Assembly (NCBI GenBank): GCA_018466975.1
Contig: CM031558.1
Span: forward strand, 2,356,001 to 2,420,000
Reading direction: 5' to 3'
From: Sparassis latifolia
Lineage: Eukaryota > Basidiomycota > Agaricomycetes > Polyporales > Sparassidaceae
DNA: 64,000 nucleotides
Below, one piece after another: positions 47,876-60,181 of the stretch (positions are counted from its first letter, which is position 1; every line of letters begins with the position of its first letter). The notes beneath the pieces were generated by a model that had not been told where the DNA came from, searched no databases, and saw only the letters and a list, made by a program, of their open reading frames with translations. The position numbers and the translations under genes were made by a program.

Positions 47876-50438
47876 TTTTTGTGGCCGAAACAACAAAAGT
47901 GGTGCAACCGTTGACTAGTAACATGGAGGGATCAGAAGACCAGGAGAAGGCATCGAAATATAAAGACTCACAAGAAGGACGAAGGGAAATCCGAAAATAC
48001 AAGTACAGTATCAGATGCACCCCTTCAAACCGAAGGGCGATCGCTTGAAGGAAATATGGGGTGTCCGCATACCTTATAAACCGGCGCGGTGTCTTCTTTG
48101 GATAAGGCTGTGAACACGTCGAGAATATGTGTGTCACTTTGTAATTGAGCCTCGGAATGACACTCTTGAGCAGAGCTGACACGCACCTACAGCGAGCGTG
48201 GACAGCCGCAAGGAAGGATCTTCGCTCGGTGGCGTCATGATGTTTGACGGGCGCTGTACTGATGCAAACCTCGTAGTGGATAAATCAACCACAGCTAAGC
48301 TCCGCCAGTTTTATTCCCTAAGCCTTCTAGCTTCGTTCCGAACAGTCTTGTATGGGTCGCTTCTGTGGAAGAGCTCAGGCGTGTAAGCTTTGTGATTAAA
48401 GTTCCCACTCAAAACGACCTTCTCGTACTCTGAGTACGTAACATACGATAGTTGTCAGCTTCATGTCATTATATCTATCGCGACGCAATTGTTAAAACTC
48501 ACTATACATATTACTATGATCTGCCCGCCGTAGTGGTTGAGTTCAGAGCCAAGCACTGGAGTTGCCAAAACGAGATTGACACATCAAGGTGTTTTCCGAT
48601 CGCCAGCTTGCAACTCCTTCACATCCCCTTCACAGCGTCTTCGCTAGCTTCAGAGTTCAAACGTTCATCCACCATAAACACAAAAAATGTGAAGTTCTCA
48701 GCGACCGCCTGTATGGAAATTGGCTTCAGTTCCTACCGTCGCTGCTTCGCATGCTGTGTCATGTGCTATGGCTCTCTTGATGGACTTGACAGTGTGATGG
48801 TCGGTCTGTGGGAATGACTGTCGTCATGCTGGTGAGTCTGCGTCGCCGCCCAAGTCATTCATGTGAAGGCATTGAACCTTCTGATGATTGATGAAGCTAG
48901 CGAAGGTCGACGCCTGTGGTGCCTCCCGCGCGCCAGATGAACCTCTTCGAAACGGGGGTTACTGATCATAGGACTGACATGCGCATCTCAGAAGCGAGTT
49001 CTCGTCCTATACTAGTACAGAAACCGAGGCAAGGTAGGTATCTCAACGGCTATTCCATTAATCTGATTCTATTATTTCCTAGTCTCTATCAACGTCAAGC
49101 CGGCTATATACGGGTGAGTCTGGCAGGTCTACACTTCAAGGGGTTGGATCCGTGCTCGCCGGTATTGTCTCCTGCCGTAGCCATGGCACCCAGCCTAGAA
49201 AGGTCAGCAGGTCTCTGCAGATCCCTCCAGCAGAGAGTTTGGCTGGTGAGCATCACTGTTGTTAAATCTCCTCATCAGCTAAGCTTTCTCTGGTACTGAC
49301 CTCTGTGGAAGATTATTGACGAGGAGTGTCCATTGACTGTAAGCAGGAATGATTCAATCCTGCAATCGTGGGGCGGCTGCTGCTGCGAGCTCCGATTTGT
49401 GAAGTCGCCTCGACTTGACATCCACTTCGGGTCGAAAATATACAACGGTTTGTTTATCGGCTCCTAGCCACATGATGTTCCTGGCTAAATTACTTTAGTC
49501 CTCGGCTTGTGGCGGACCCCAGCCATCTGAGTATGCACTACCTTACCTCACCGTCAGCAGCATAAGGCTCGACTGTCAATGAGAGCCGTAATAAAAAGGT
49601 ATGTATCTTTAACTCTAGGCTGTCTGCAGGTGCGTGCATAATCATAATAAATAACAGTCTCCTGGTCGTCATCGAATATTGTCGACTCACCACAATGCGG
49701 GAACCGCTTACAATATGACGATATGCATGAACGTGTCTGTCGTCACGGACATACATATGTAGCGAACGTGGTGCAACCTCGGCTACTGCGCAATCCGCCT
49801 GCGTGCGCAGTCTTCGGTTCCAGCGGCAGCATAATGCAGCCATCGCGATTCTGTGGACTTCTTCGGCGACTGTGGACTTTGAACGTTGAACACTGTGAAT
49901 GTTTGAACAGCAGCACATCTTGCGTCAGAAGTACTGCTCCCCATCTGTTCAACCTGTCTTCGGGGTCTTTTGAGTAGAATTATGTGTATTAATAGGTGGT
50001 GCCGGTTTGCGTGTATTTTTACCCGTATGATCGAAGCTATATTTGTTGGGACAAGGTTTGTACCAATGTGTGGGCACTGAATTTTTATACGTGAAAATAG
50101 ACACTGCCCGAGCGTTCCGCCTTTCCGGTAAGCCGGTCGCGGTGTGAAGTCGGGGTCCTGCGTGCGCTGCTAAATTTCGCGCACGAACGTGTGGGAGATA
50201 TAATCATCTGGGTGCTTGGGAACCTGCACGGTCCAGGAATTGTGCAGTTGTCGGGTGGATAGCGTAAGACGACACCGGCGTGACGATTCAGCGCTTAAAG
50301 GGCGTCTGATGCTTACGTAATCAAGGAGACACCAATAATACTTTCGTTGCTCCGTGCATCAGCTGCCACTGACGGTTTCCTCTCTCCCTGCTGGCAGCTT
50401 GCTCTGACGTTTCTTTCCCTTCACCAGCATCGTCCACG
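47876..50438. other. Large gene-poor stretch
   Basis: About 2.56 kb between the putative secreted protein and the F-box-like gene. Small frames on both strands show no domains. I see no terminal repeats or tandem array. Confidence 0.4.
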
Positions 50439-52741
50439 ATGGTCTTAGAAATTATTTCTGCCATGGCCTCAGAAGTGTATCTCACTCCTAATGACACAGT
50501 CGCCGTCTCCGATGCCGTCCCCCATTTATCTATGCCGCTTCCGCCCAAGCGCGTCGAGCAACCACCGCCATCTTCTCCAGAGAAAAGGCTTCCAGTACCT
50601 CCACAAATAAACACTCAGAGGGGAATCCAATTGTCCTCGGACATGCTTCAGTTTCCGTCACAAGCGGACACTAGGAGTAGACCCTCCACCGTCCCTCTAG
50701 GAGCGCGGAAAGCGCTCGGCCGGATTCTCAGGGATCCACGGACGCTCTTCCACCTACTCTATGTGTTGTCTTGGAGAGACTTTCACGCGCTTTCCAGTGC
50801 ATGCCGAGATTTCAGGCAACAATTGAGCCATAATTCTGCGCATAGGGACGTCATTCTTTGCCATTTCGTGCCAGGTTATCGCGAGGCCCTGCAGATTGGT
50901 GACCTGCAGCACTATCGCGAAGTCGAGGTGGATTTCCATGACCTCACTATGCTTGGTGGGTTATTTCTACCCATGTGTGACCAACTAATAAATTCGCCAT
51001 ACTTACAGTAATGTCACAATATGTGCCGTTGCATAAGTACCCAATGCACTCGCTATCTATCCTGAACGCTCTCCAGCAGCCTGCAGGTAGTTCTCAGCTC
51101 TTCGCCCTAACTCAGAAATATGTCGCTTTGACTAAGGCCCATTCGCGGTTCGTGCTACTCCTGCAGTCCCTTGTCCACAGCCCCTCTTCAGCGCCAACCC
51201 CCTCTTCGGACGATGAATCCGATGATGCCCTTGGGTTTCTTGCATCCTCACAGCCAAGAACTGACTTCACTCAATTTCCTGGTGTTCGTGAACTGGTGTT
51301 CCCTGCACCGTTGTCGTACTTCGGGCCCGATCAGAACAGCGATGTCCCTGCCATGGATGGTTTTCGTCATGATGGCGAGAGGGGACATAGACGCCATACT
51401 GCAGGCTCCTCGGTTTCCACCATGCGAGCTGTCTCATCGAGCCCTACACGGCCGACGGCAGAACGTCACCTCACGTACGGGCATCTGTCGCATGAAAAGC
51501 ACAAAAGCCATTCCCTCGTCCCGATCCTTACTGGACATCGTAGATTACCACCCCCTCCACCATTAGCGGATCCCCCAGCGCTCAAGTACTACTCAGACAG
51601 TTGGCGACGCTCACGGATGACGTCGCAGACGGCACAACAGCGATTAAGTGTCGTCTCGGATGACCAGTGGAGGGCCGAGCTGAAGCACCCCGTACGACGC
51701 TTTGAAACCGTCAACATTTCACGGGAATCCTCGCTGTCGAATTCCAGCCCCTCGAGCTCGTCGAAATGCAATACAGAATCCAACACAGAATCTACGGACA
51801 GCCGACCGTCGGTGCAGGATAGCAGGGAGCCTCAGCCGTCGTCGTTTCCGATGTCGGCATTCGCCGTGCCGCGCGGCACGTCGCCGCACGATCTCTTCCT
51901 TGCCACCTCTCGCACACGCGCGCCGGTCCTTCGCACGTTTGTTCCGTGTACTGAACTGGACGAACATGCGATCGCCGCCTGTGAAGAGCAGCTCCTGGAC
52001 GCAGGTTTGTGGGAGCACCTCTCCGTGGGCGACATCGTGTGCAATTTTGGCTACGTTCCACCCCCAGAAATAGACGACGCGACCCACCCGGGTGAAAACA
52101 GGCAGAAGTGGCTGCTGTTCGATGGCTACAACCTCGTTCAGTACACTTCCCCAAGCCCACCACCACTGGAGAATCCGTTAACGCTACCTTCGCCATTCTA
52201 CTACGCGCACATCCTCCCACCATTTTCCAACCCGGTTCATAACCTCTCCCTACCGGCGCTACCGCGGAGTATCGGCAAGCTGGGCTACAATGATCCGCAC
52301 ATGCAGCTGACACTCGCCCACCTGCCCACGCGTGTGCGAAGCCCGAAGTCGCCCTCGGGATTCGCGATCGTAAGTAAATACGTCTGGCTCGCCCGGCTGC
52401 CGTGCGTGGGTCCCAACATCGGAATACAGTCCGGTCTCATACTAGGGACAGCGTGGCAGGGCGAATGGATGTTAGAGGGCGAGGGAACCCGAGAGGGTAA
52501 ACAGAGTCTATTAGACGCCCTGACCAACGATCCGAGTGGCAGTGGGATGACTCGGAGAGCACAGTGGGAGATTGTGCGGGATAAATCTGGCGGTGGGCGG
52601 TTGTGGATGAGGTATGTCATTTGTGGCAGTTCGTTGTGCGACTCTGACTGTTGTTCGCACAGGTTGTTGATGTCGAACGTTGATGATATCCCTTCCGGCT
52701 TAGAAGTGAGCCCTTCTGAACTTGTGACTGGTTCGTCATGA
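50439..52741 (+). CDS. F-box-like protein of unknown function
   Basis: Exons 50439-50955, 51009-52611 and 52663-52741 give 732 residues. After a Pro-rich leader, residues about 90-135 (LFHLLYVLSWRDFHALSSAC) form an F-box-like three-helix segment, followed by SQYVPLHKYPMHSLSIL. The middle is Ser-rich and disordered (about 240-460). The C-terminal 260 residues are compact and probably folded, with WLLFDGYNLVQYTSPSPPP, LGYNDPHMQLTLAHLPTRV and KYVWLARLPCVGPNIGIQSG. The last intron (51 nt) is a multiple of three and could be retained in frame. The protein may act as an SCF adaptor, with the C-terminal region as target-binding part; this is inference. Confidence 0.78.
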
Positions 52742-53179
52742 TCTCGACCGAACAGTGACACTGTGCTACGCTGTGCGCCATACATTACAAGCGAATTCTT
52801 TTGATACGATATCCGCTTCTCCTTGAATGACCTATCTAGGAACTATTTGCACATGTACTGTTGCGCGGACTCCGTTTGGAATTGTTGCTTGCAGCACTAA
52901 TTTGTTGTCACATCCTCTCCCCTGTTGCATCTATACATACATACCATGTATTACTCCGGGCATTGCATGGACCCCTTCTCTGCAGTCATCATCCTATCGC
53001 GTTTAACTTTCCTTCTGTCACAGCTATTGGACGATACTGCCATCTACATACTGCTTTATACTACTGAGATGGGTGGGCTGGGTTTAAAAAAATGGATCTG
53101 TATTGTACTGCAGTTCTACTTTGACAGTTTATAATCAGTCGACTACGGCATGCACCTTCTGATTTTGGAAGAAATTCGA
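52742..53179. other. Convergent 3' region
   Basis: Between the stop of the F-box-like gene and that of the PBP2-like gene. No gene is seen. Confidence 0.5.
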
Positions 53180-54553
53180 TCAGACCAACTTCACGATGTT
53201 GGTGTCGACGAAATAGGAGACATCGAATCCATCTTCGGGTCCTTTGATGTAGCCGGCTTTCTCGAGGACGCTACGATCAGGCACTCAGCGTCGATCACGC
53301 TTCTGAAGAATGCCGATTATGTAGCTTACTTCAAAGTGTCAGCGATCACTTTGCGGGGGATGGCAGCGCAGTCTTGCGGGTAGCCAACAGTCTTCAACCA
53401 TGCCTGAAAGGACAGGATACTGTAAGTTATGAACACTGCAGACAGAGAGATTGCGACGACGTACCTTAATGTCCTCCTCCGGGTAGCCGAACTTCTCCTT
53501 AATGAACTCTATGTCCTCATGGGCTCGCTTCTCTTGTGAGTCAAACGTGCGGACGTATATTGTAAGCGTGCTGAGGAAGGTGCGCAGAAAGTCTGCTTGG
53601 GCGCGTGTTGGATGTGCTGCGATCAGCCAGGACGGCCATGGGGTAGGGACAGAGCCAATCTAGATGTCATCGCGTCAGAACAGTGAATTCTTCGCGGGAG
53701 GTGACGGTCTATCACTTACGAAGCGTGCTTCCCCTGCGTCTACAAATGGCTTGGTGGTAAACCACTCCCACATGAATGCGCTCGTCGTGCCATCGTTAAC
53801 TGAGTCGAGCAGCCCCCGGATGTCATTGTTCACTTTGGCGATGAGGTGAATCTCAGTTACGACTGAATGTGGAGACTCGTACGTTTGAACTGGAGCTTAT
53901 CCGTCGGCCAACCCTGCTGGAGCGCCATCACGAACGCCATGGTCTGGCTTCCACTAATAATAAATACTTTAGATAACCTACCGACAGGTCGAAGAAGCAA
54001 CTTCGATCAACCTGCCATATCGCGAAATTCCAAGTGTCGTTCCTCGCAGTTCAGAAACAGTCTTGTACTTCGTATCCCTGCCAGTGATGACTGCCCTAGA
54101 CTTGCGTGAGCATCCCTCGGTCGCGACCGGCGCTGGACTGTGTAACTCGCCAGTTCAGAGGGGTGGTCACAAAGCTGCCCACCAGCTTGTAGTGCTCAGA
54201 ACCCTTGGCGATACCGGAGATTAAAGGATCGGTCAACGCACTGAGCTCATTAGAACACTGCCGTCAAGATCTATCTCGATGAAGAAGGACTCACATCGCG
54301 ACGTCAATTTCATCATTGGTGAGACGTGTAATGAGCTGGCCTGTTCCGCCTGCATCTCGATTAGCATATCATACTCTATTGGTAAAGGTGTGTAGCACTG
54401 ACTAGGACATTCTACGAGTACGAAGGTCTTGCCACCATCGGTCTCCGCGTACTGCAGGAGTGGAGACGAGAAATGCTCGCGTACTTCTCTGTTTGAATAT
54501 TATCTGTTCTTCCAACTCCTTGGATGCTCACCATATCCCACTCTCAGAGGCAT
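53180..54553 (-). CDS. PBP2-like (Ca3427-type) substrate-binding-fold protein
   Basis: Ten short exons from 54553 to 53180 (54553-54532, 54486-54403, 54349-54295, 54240-54139, 54095-54012, 53953-53883, 53832-53720, 53659-53465, 53403-53330, 53270-53180) give 296 residues. Blocks: HFSSPLLQYAETDGGKTFVL, TRLTNDEIDVAIALTDPLIS, TTLGISRYGSGSQTMAFVMA, FMWEWFTTKPFVDAGEARF, IGSVPTPWPSWLIAAHPTRA and EFIKEKFGYPEEDIKAWLK. This is the fungal cytosolic family related to periplasmic solute-binding proteins of nitrate/sulfonate/thiamine-precursor type. There is no signal peptide. The ligand is unknown. The acceptor of exon 2 (GAG) is not fully canonical. Confidence 0.85.
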
Positions 54554-57500
54554 GGTCGGAATAAAGAGAAACGATAGCAAATCCCCAGAGCGGCCGATAT
54601 GATTTGGATATGATATCGATTAGATCCGAACAGCCTGAAGTCAGCACCCTCGGAAATCCGCGGACCGCTTCCTTTGCGAGTTGGGAGTTATTTTCAACGG
54701 GGCCAACGTACGAACGCCGCTGGTTATCAACCACTTGGAAACTCTACTTTCTTGATTTCTTTCCCACTACACTGGGAGCGTACGTGCGCGCAGTCTGGAA
54801 GCCATCACAGGGACAGCGGATAGCACAGCTGTCAGCACCGCACGATGAGTGTGAACGGTGCCTCCTTCCTTGAGGGAGGCCCGACGACGGCATTTGTTGC
54901 CTCCCTCACTGTAGAGCTCTCCGAGTCTGGTCTGCAGGCTGCTGGTGTCTCGGCGTTGGCTGACGGTTTCCGCTCACCTTGCGGTTGCCCTCAAGGGGAG
55001 ACGGATTCGCTGAAGGATGTCTTGTAGCGTAATCAAGGTATGCTGTCTCCTTTCTGGATGATCGTTGTTTGTAGCTGCGAAGCTGTCAGTTCATGTTTCT
55101 ATGTGAGTGCCTGTTTCTCTTGCTTGGGTTACATTTACTCTGGTGGCTGCGCCCATCCTACTCTCCGGGGTCAGCACTTTCTGGCAACGCGACGCGGCGG
55201 CCCCTTGCTCGTACTGGTTTTAGTTTCGAAGGTAAGTTGACGACGGTCGGCTTGGATCAACTTTGGCGTGCTGGGGCTCTGCTTTGTATGAAGGTAAGTG
55301 AACCACGCTGGCTCAATTTAACTCTGGCGACATGGCTCTCGACGCGCGAGTCTTCTGCGGCTACTTTGACGGGACTCTTAGGCGACGCTTTATCGGTGTT
55401 CTGCTTTTTTTGCCTATAGTCTGTGATATCTGGCTCGTTAACTACCTGATCTCGGCTGTGTTGCTTGCTGGCGACTGTCATATGTGGGTGAGCGTTGTGA
55501 CATCATGTCATATTTCAAGTTTTGTTTGATGTCTCTCAGAAAGAATTTACGAGTCCGACACTGTGCAGTCTCGTGGCGATTCATTTTGTCTGCATCGTTA
55601 GCGCTCCTTCTCCAGAGTTCGGCAAGTTAAGTATTGTGACCTTCGTCCACCTTCACCGTGACATGTTCGCGGAAAACAGACGCAACGACATGTTCCACCG
55701 AATTTATTTTATTTGGTGTGTACCTCTCCTTAGTCTGGGTAACATGCTCCACGCTTTTCCACTTTAGCACTGGTTGAACGTAGAATCGCGACCAGGCAGC
55801 CATCTCCAGTACATCAAACACCGCGTAATGTCAAGTGACTCCAGGTGCGTCCATTTTCTTTCCCCGAAGACGGGCAGAACTTGCGGTGCGGGCGCTGCCC
55901 GGATGCTGACCTTTACGTAGCCGTCGAGATAAGTACGTCGTTGCTTACTAGCAGCGCGGGAAACCAACTCGCGCTGAACTTCAGGTATCATTTCTTGCTC
56001 ATCTCATCATCTTACATGATACCTCCTTGCCGCCGGGTTAAGGGAAAGAGTGCATTTCCACAGCTCTGCTTGTTCGCCATCTTCCACACGGCAGTGATGT
56101 TCCATGGCGGCGGCGGCAAAAGAATAATAAGCCTGATACGACGTCGCCATCCTTTCTTTCTGTCTGACTAAGTCCTGTGAACAGGCAACTGATGCTCACT
56201 CGCCTAGCTAGTGCTTCCCCAAGATAGTACCATTCTGTAGTGACTTTTGGCACTCGCTTGCTCAAAGTGCACTGCCGACTTCAAGTTCTCTTGTCTGGGT
56301 TACGCCATCTCTGCTGCTTCCAGCTTCTATCCTGGAGACTTTGGCTATCGCGCACGACGCTGTGCCTGGCTTAGGGACTCTGTGGCAACATTTTTCTATT
56401 TTCTTCGACGATGGCGACAATTGCATTGACTGCCAGTGTCTTGACGTGGCGACACTTCCTGTTCTGACTGTGACTGTGCCTGTGACAGATCTCATTTGGC
56501 TCGGTCCTCTCTGACATCACCGGCCCTGGACTGCCTGGCACCGGCTGACTGCTACCAACCCAATTGAATCTCCCAAGGTGACTTAGTAGCGGCTGTCCCT
56601 CTGTACGACTTCGACGGAAAGGCTTAGCGAAGGCCTCTTGGTTATGTTGTCGTCTGACATCCTTGCTCTTGGAGGTAACTCGAGCTCGCATGTTCTTATG
56701 TCCTAAAGATACTCTGAACGTCAACGTCCGAATCCTAACTGGGAACTTTCTCGGTTTACCCTGCAGTGGTTGGTCTTGCTGAGGCTTTTCCACATGCGTC
56801 CTCTGCTTAGCGTCGACACTTTGCTGTGTGCCACTGGACAACTTGATGCTGCTGTTACTGCTGAACTCTATGGTGATGGTTTCTTTTCTTGAACTCGGGA
56901 TGCGCATTAACGCTAGTATTACTTGAATATCTGGCTGAACTCCCAGGTCCAATCAACCAGATCCAAAACATCAAAAGGCTTCGTCAAAGCCGTCTCCGGT
57001 CATGAGTTGTTTGTCATATTTCCTCCTTGTTCGTTTTTCTTCCATGCTGTCACGCGGTCTGTTTTCTTTTTTTGGGGTTCCTCCGACAATGTCGAGGGCG
57101 AACGGAGCCCGCACTGGCCGTCCAGGCGCGGACCTTTTCGTGGTCCTCGAGATAACTACTATATTGCGAGGGAAAATAAAGCCAAAGTTGGGTTTGCTCT
57201 CCTGTCGTTCATGCTAGGTATACGTATTACTCTATATCCTTATGGAGTATGCAACTATGGCACACTTCTTGAGCGACTTTCGGCATGCTCACGAGTAGAA
57301 GGAACGGAAGGAGATATTAGAAGGCGTGGACTATGGACTTATTAATAACTTCTGGTCACGACCCGGAAGAAAACGAGCCCCCCGCTCGCGGCGTTACGTC
57401 GAAATTACCGCTCGGGCCCCTTCATCTCTGTAGAGTCCGGTCTAATCTTGCATCGACTCAACTCGAACCGACCGGCATGCGTTCGCCATCGACAAGATGA

Positions 57501-58089
57501 TATCAATGACCGGGTAATGGAACCGCGAACGTGAGACTGCTGGAGCAATTCATTAATGCTATTCCAGCCAGAACTCCATAGGACACGCCGTCGGGGCAAG
57601 TGACAGCCCGGCACACGAATGACCTAAAATCATTAGACTAATACATTTCTTTACTCACTGCAACAATATCAAGCAGTAGGTAGTACTGGAGAATGACCAC
57701 GACCGTGACCGGTCCTAGGATATGAAGCCGAATAAGAACTAATCTTGATAATCAATTCATGTGATAGCAGAGTATGTAAGTTGCGATGTACGAATGCGGA
57801 TCTATAGAGCGATGAACACCGAACACGCCGTCAGTGATCATCAATGTCGAGAGCGGAAGCACTCACCATAGGACGGGTAACTACTAGAGATACATCCGAT
57901 TGTAAGCCTACCTTGGTATACATGCATACATATTGTGCCGACTGAAACAACGAAGACCCGATAACGAAAGTGGTTAAGAGTGGTTGCCCAAATGCAGGCT
58001 GCAGAGTATACTCAGAATCAGGAATCAAAATTCAAGCCGGTATAACAGTTAGACCAGAAGTATGGCACGAGGAAATAGCGAACGCACTG
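54554..58089. other. Largest gene-poor stretch, pyrimidine-rich
   Basis: About 3.5 kb without a supported gene. From about 54900 to 57050 the plus strand is rich in C and T and in TCTGGC-like words. The minus strand then gives long polar open frames (55481-55257, and 56952-56371 with 193 codons, rich in Lys, Arg, Gln and Ser). They could be fragments of a degraded element, but show no reverse-transcriptase, integrase or DDE motifs. No terminal repeats or target-site duplications were found by eye. Confidence 0.4.
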
Positions 58090-59427
58090 TCAATTCTTAG
58101 ATGAGATGAGATGCGTCAGTCGATATAATCCTTCTCGTGCAGCCGCAACAGCATCATAAACGACTCTTTCCTGTGTGGACTCATCCCGAGCGCGCAAACG
58201 CCAACGTAGAAAAGCAGTGTTGAGACGCTGGCGAATTCCTTCAAATATCAGGAGTGCACCTTCCGCCGTAGGTCGTTGATCTGGCCGCCTGTCTGTCATG
58301 GCCGCCACCAGAGGATCGAGAAACTCTAGCCCGAGATATTTCTTCAACCAGAGGAAGTCAGCGGTAGTACACGGCACAAAATTGCAGGAATACTCACTTG
58401 GAGGAACTCCTTCGTGTAAAGATTTCCGAGAGTGAAAATATCCACTTTGAATGCACTATATGGGACACCAAATGACAGCTCCGGTAATTCTTTGTCTCTT
58501 CCCTTTCTTCCAGTGACATACGGAGAATTTCCTTCTTGAAACTGAGAAGATATGCCGAAATCGATATAATAATACTTCACATGGTGATTCATACGAGAGA
58601 GGGGATATACAGGATAAATGCCTTCACGGGAGTAGTTGAGGCGAACAGGATGGTGGCCCTGCGAATACAAAGAGCGTGCATCCATCATGATATTGGCGGA
58701 CGCGCAATCACTGCAAGTCCACATCAGGTTAAGAAAATACATACACAACCCAAAGACATACCGATGGGCAATTCCTTGAGTGTGCAAAAAATGAAGTCCC
58801 TAGTATACGGACAACGTTATGGACAGTGTAACCAGCTACAATGAGCTTACCTCAAGGGTTTGCTGAATGAAGTCGATTACCTCTCCGATTGCGTAGAATG
58901 GCGGATTGTTGAAAGGGCGCAAGAAGGGCATTACCATGAGCTTGAATTGATTATCTAGAAGGTCTGAGAGAACGTGCAGTACTGGCACACTGTGGTTTGT
59001 GGGGTGCTCGAGGAGTTCAGGGCTAGACAAGAAACGAGCGATCCGTATTTCGTCACTGTGTTCTGGGACGGCCTTGATAGACACCAACTCTCCGTCTTGC
59101 AGACGAACAGCGTCAATGACATTATCCGTCTGTGTTACGATATGAGGTAGGGATGTGTATTTAGGATAAGAGACGTACGAGCAACAATATCGAATCTTCG
59201 CAGAATGTAGGATCGAAGGTAGTTCCTAGCCAAGACGGAGACCAGTCGGGATGGTAGCGAGGCCGTAATTGGTAGCCATGTTGTTGCAGGAATATGCAGC
59301 GGTCTCTCCAGAACGTCTCGGATTCGAGAAGGGCATAGTGGCCATCGCGGGTCTTCTCAGCGTAAAACTGAGCCCTTTCAGGAGAGCAAAGGGCGTATGA
59401 TGGAAGTTTATGAGGGGCTACGTTCAT
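58090..59427 (-). CDS. Atypical protein-kinase-like protein (basidiomycete-expanded family)
   Basis: Exons 59427-59179, 59129-58851, 58799-58762, 58710-58398 and 58341-58090 give 376 residues. Kinase landmarks: VSIKAV (lysine strand), FLHTQGIAHRDCASANIMMD (catalytic loop), YYIDFGISSQF (DFG) and VDIFTLGNL with RRPDQRPTAEGAL in the C-lobe. The usual HRDLKPEN reads HRDCASAN, so the invariant lysine after HRD is missing while Asp and Asn remain. It may have weak, altered or no kinase activity. The N-terminal 80 residues (PERAQFYAEKTRDGHYALLE) resemble no known domain. I recall similar proteins as lineage-expanded in Agaricomycetes. Confidence 0.75.
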
Positions 59428-59701
59428 GAAGAGAGAAATCGAAAATACTTGGAATGCTTGAGTGCAACAAGTCAGTACTACTCAGTTGTGTAGTGTCGGA
59501 GTCGTGAGCATGGCAAGATGCCAAGTTCAATCAATCCGGAATCTTAGATCTCATGCCTCGTGGCTACCATGCACTCCGGGCACCAAACTACAGCCAGTTC
59601 CGCTGCGTGCAGTAAATATGTCCTACAACTCTTCGATGTGCGTGTTCTCGTTTTCTCCCCTCGCTCACCCACGCCGTGTATTACCTTTAAATCGCCAAAA
59701 C
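59428..59701. other. Intergenic region
   Basis: Divergent promoter side of the kinase-like gene. No gene is seen. Confidence 0.4.
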
Positions 59702-59875
59702 ATGGGCTCGCCATATGACACCTTTGGCGCTGTGGCTGGAGCTTTGGGATTACTTGGATTCTTGCAGCTGCTACTGGCAGTCTATTGGTACCAGCTACCG
59801 TCCTTCGTAGACGATAATTCGTTCAATTCCGCGATTCTCGGGATCTCCCCAGAGCTGTGTAGTGTGACCCCGTAG
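59702..59875 (+). CDS. Short membrane-protein frame, possibly a gene remnant
   Basis: ATG at 59702 opens 57 residues: MGSPYDTFGAVAGALGLLGF, then LQLLLAVYWYQLPSFVDD, and a stop after VTP. The start with Y-D followed by one long hydrophobic helix and a PS turn is similar in layout to the gene at 61714 (MPSAYDILKLL). It may be the first exon of a decayed paralogue whose downstream exons are gone, or of a gene whose next exon I missed. Confidence 0.35.
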   Translation: MGSPYDTFGAVAGALGLLGFLQLLLAVYWYQLPSFVDDNSFNSAILGISPELCSVTP

Positions 59876-60181
59876 TACGAGCGCTTCATTAGTGACTCGC
59901 GCCATCCCATGGCGCAGCCGCCACGTCGCGACGCTGTGCCCGTCATCAGCGCTGTGGCATTGGGTGACACCGACCCATAATCGAGGATATATGCAGGAGC
60001 TCCCTATCATGTAGCGTATCACGAAGCTCATCCAGCAGTCTGGTCAACCCGTGTCACGGTACTGCGCCACGCTACCGTGACGCTCCCACTTCGTCCATCC
60101 CGGAAAACCCAACGATGGCGAACATTTCTGTCTAGTCATGGACGTGTTGGCCGGTGATATTAAGTCTCTTCAGGTGGTGTA

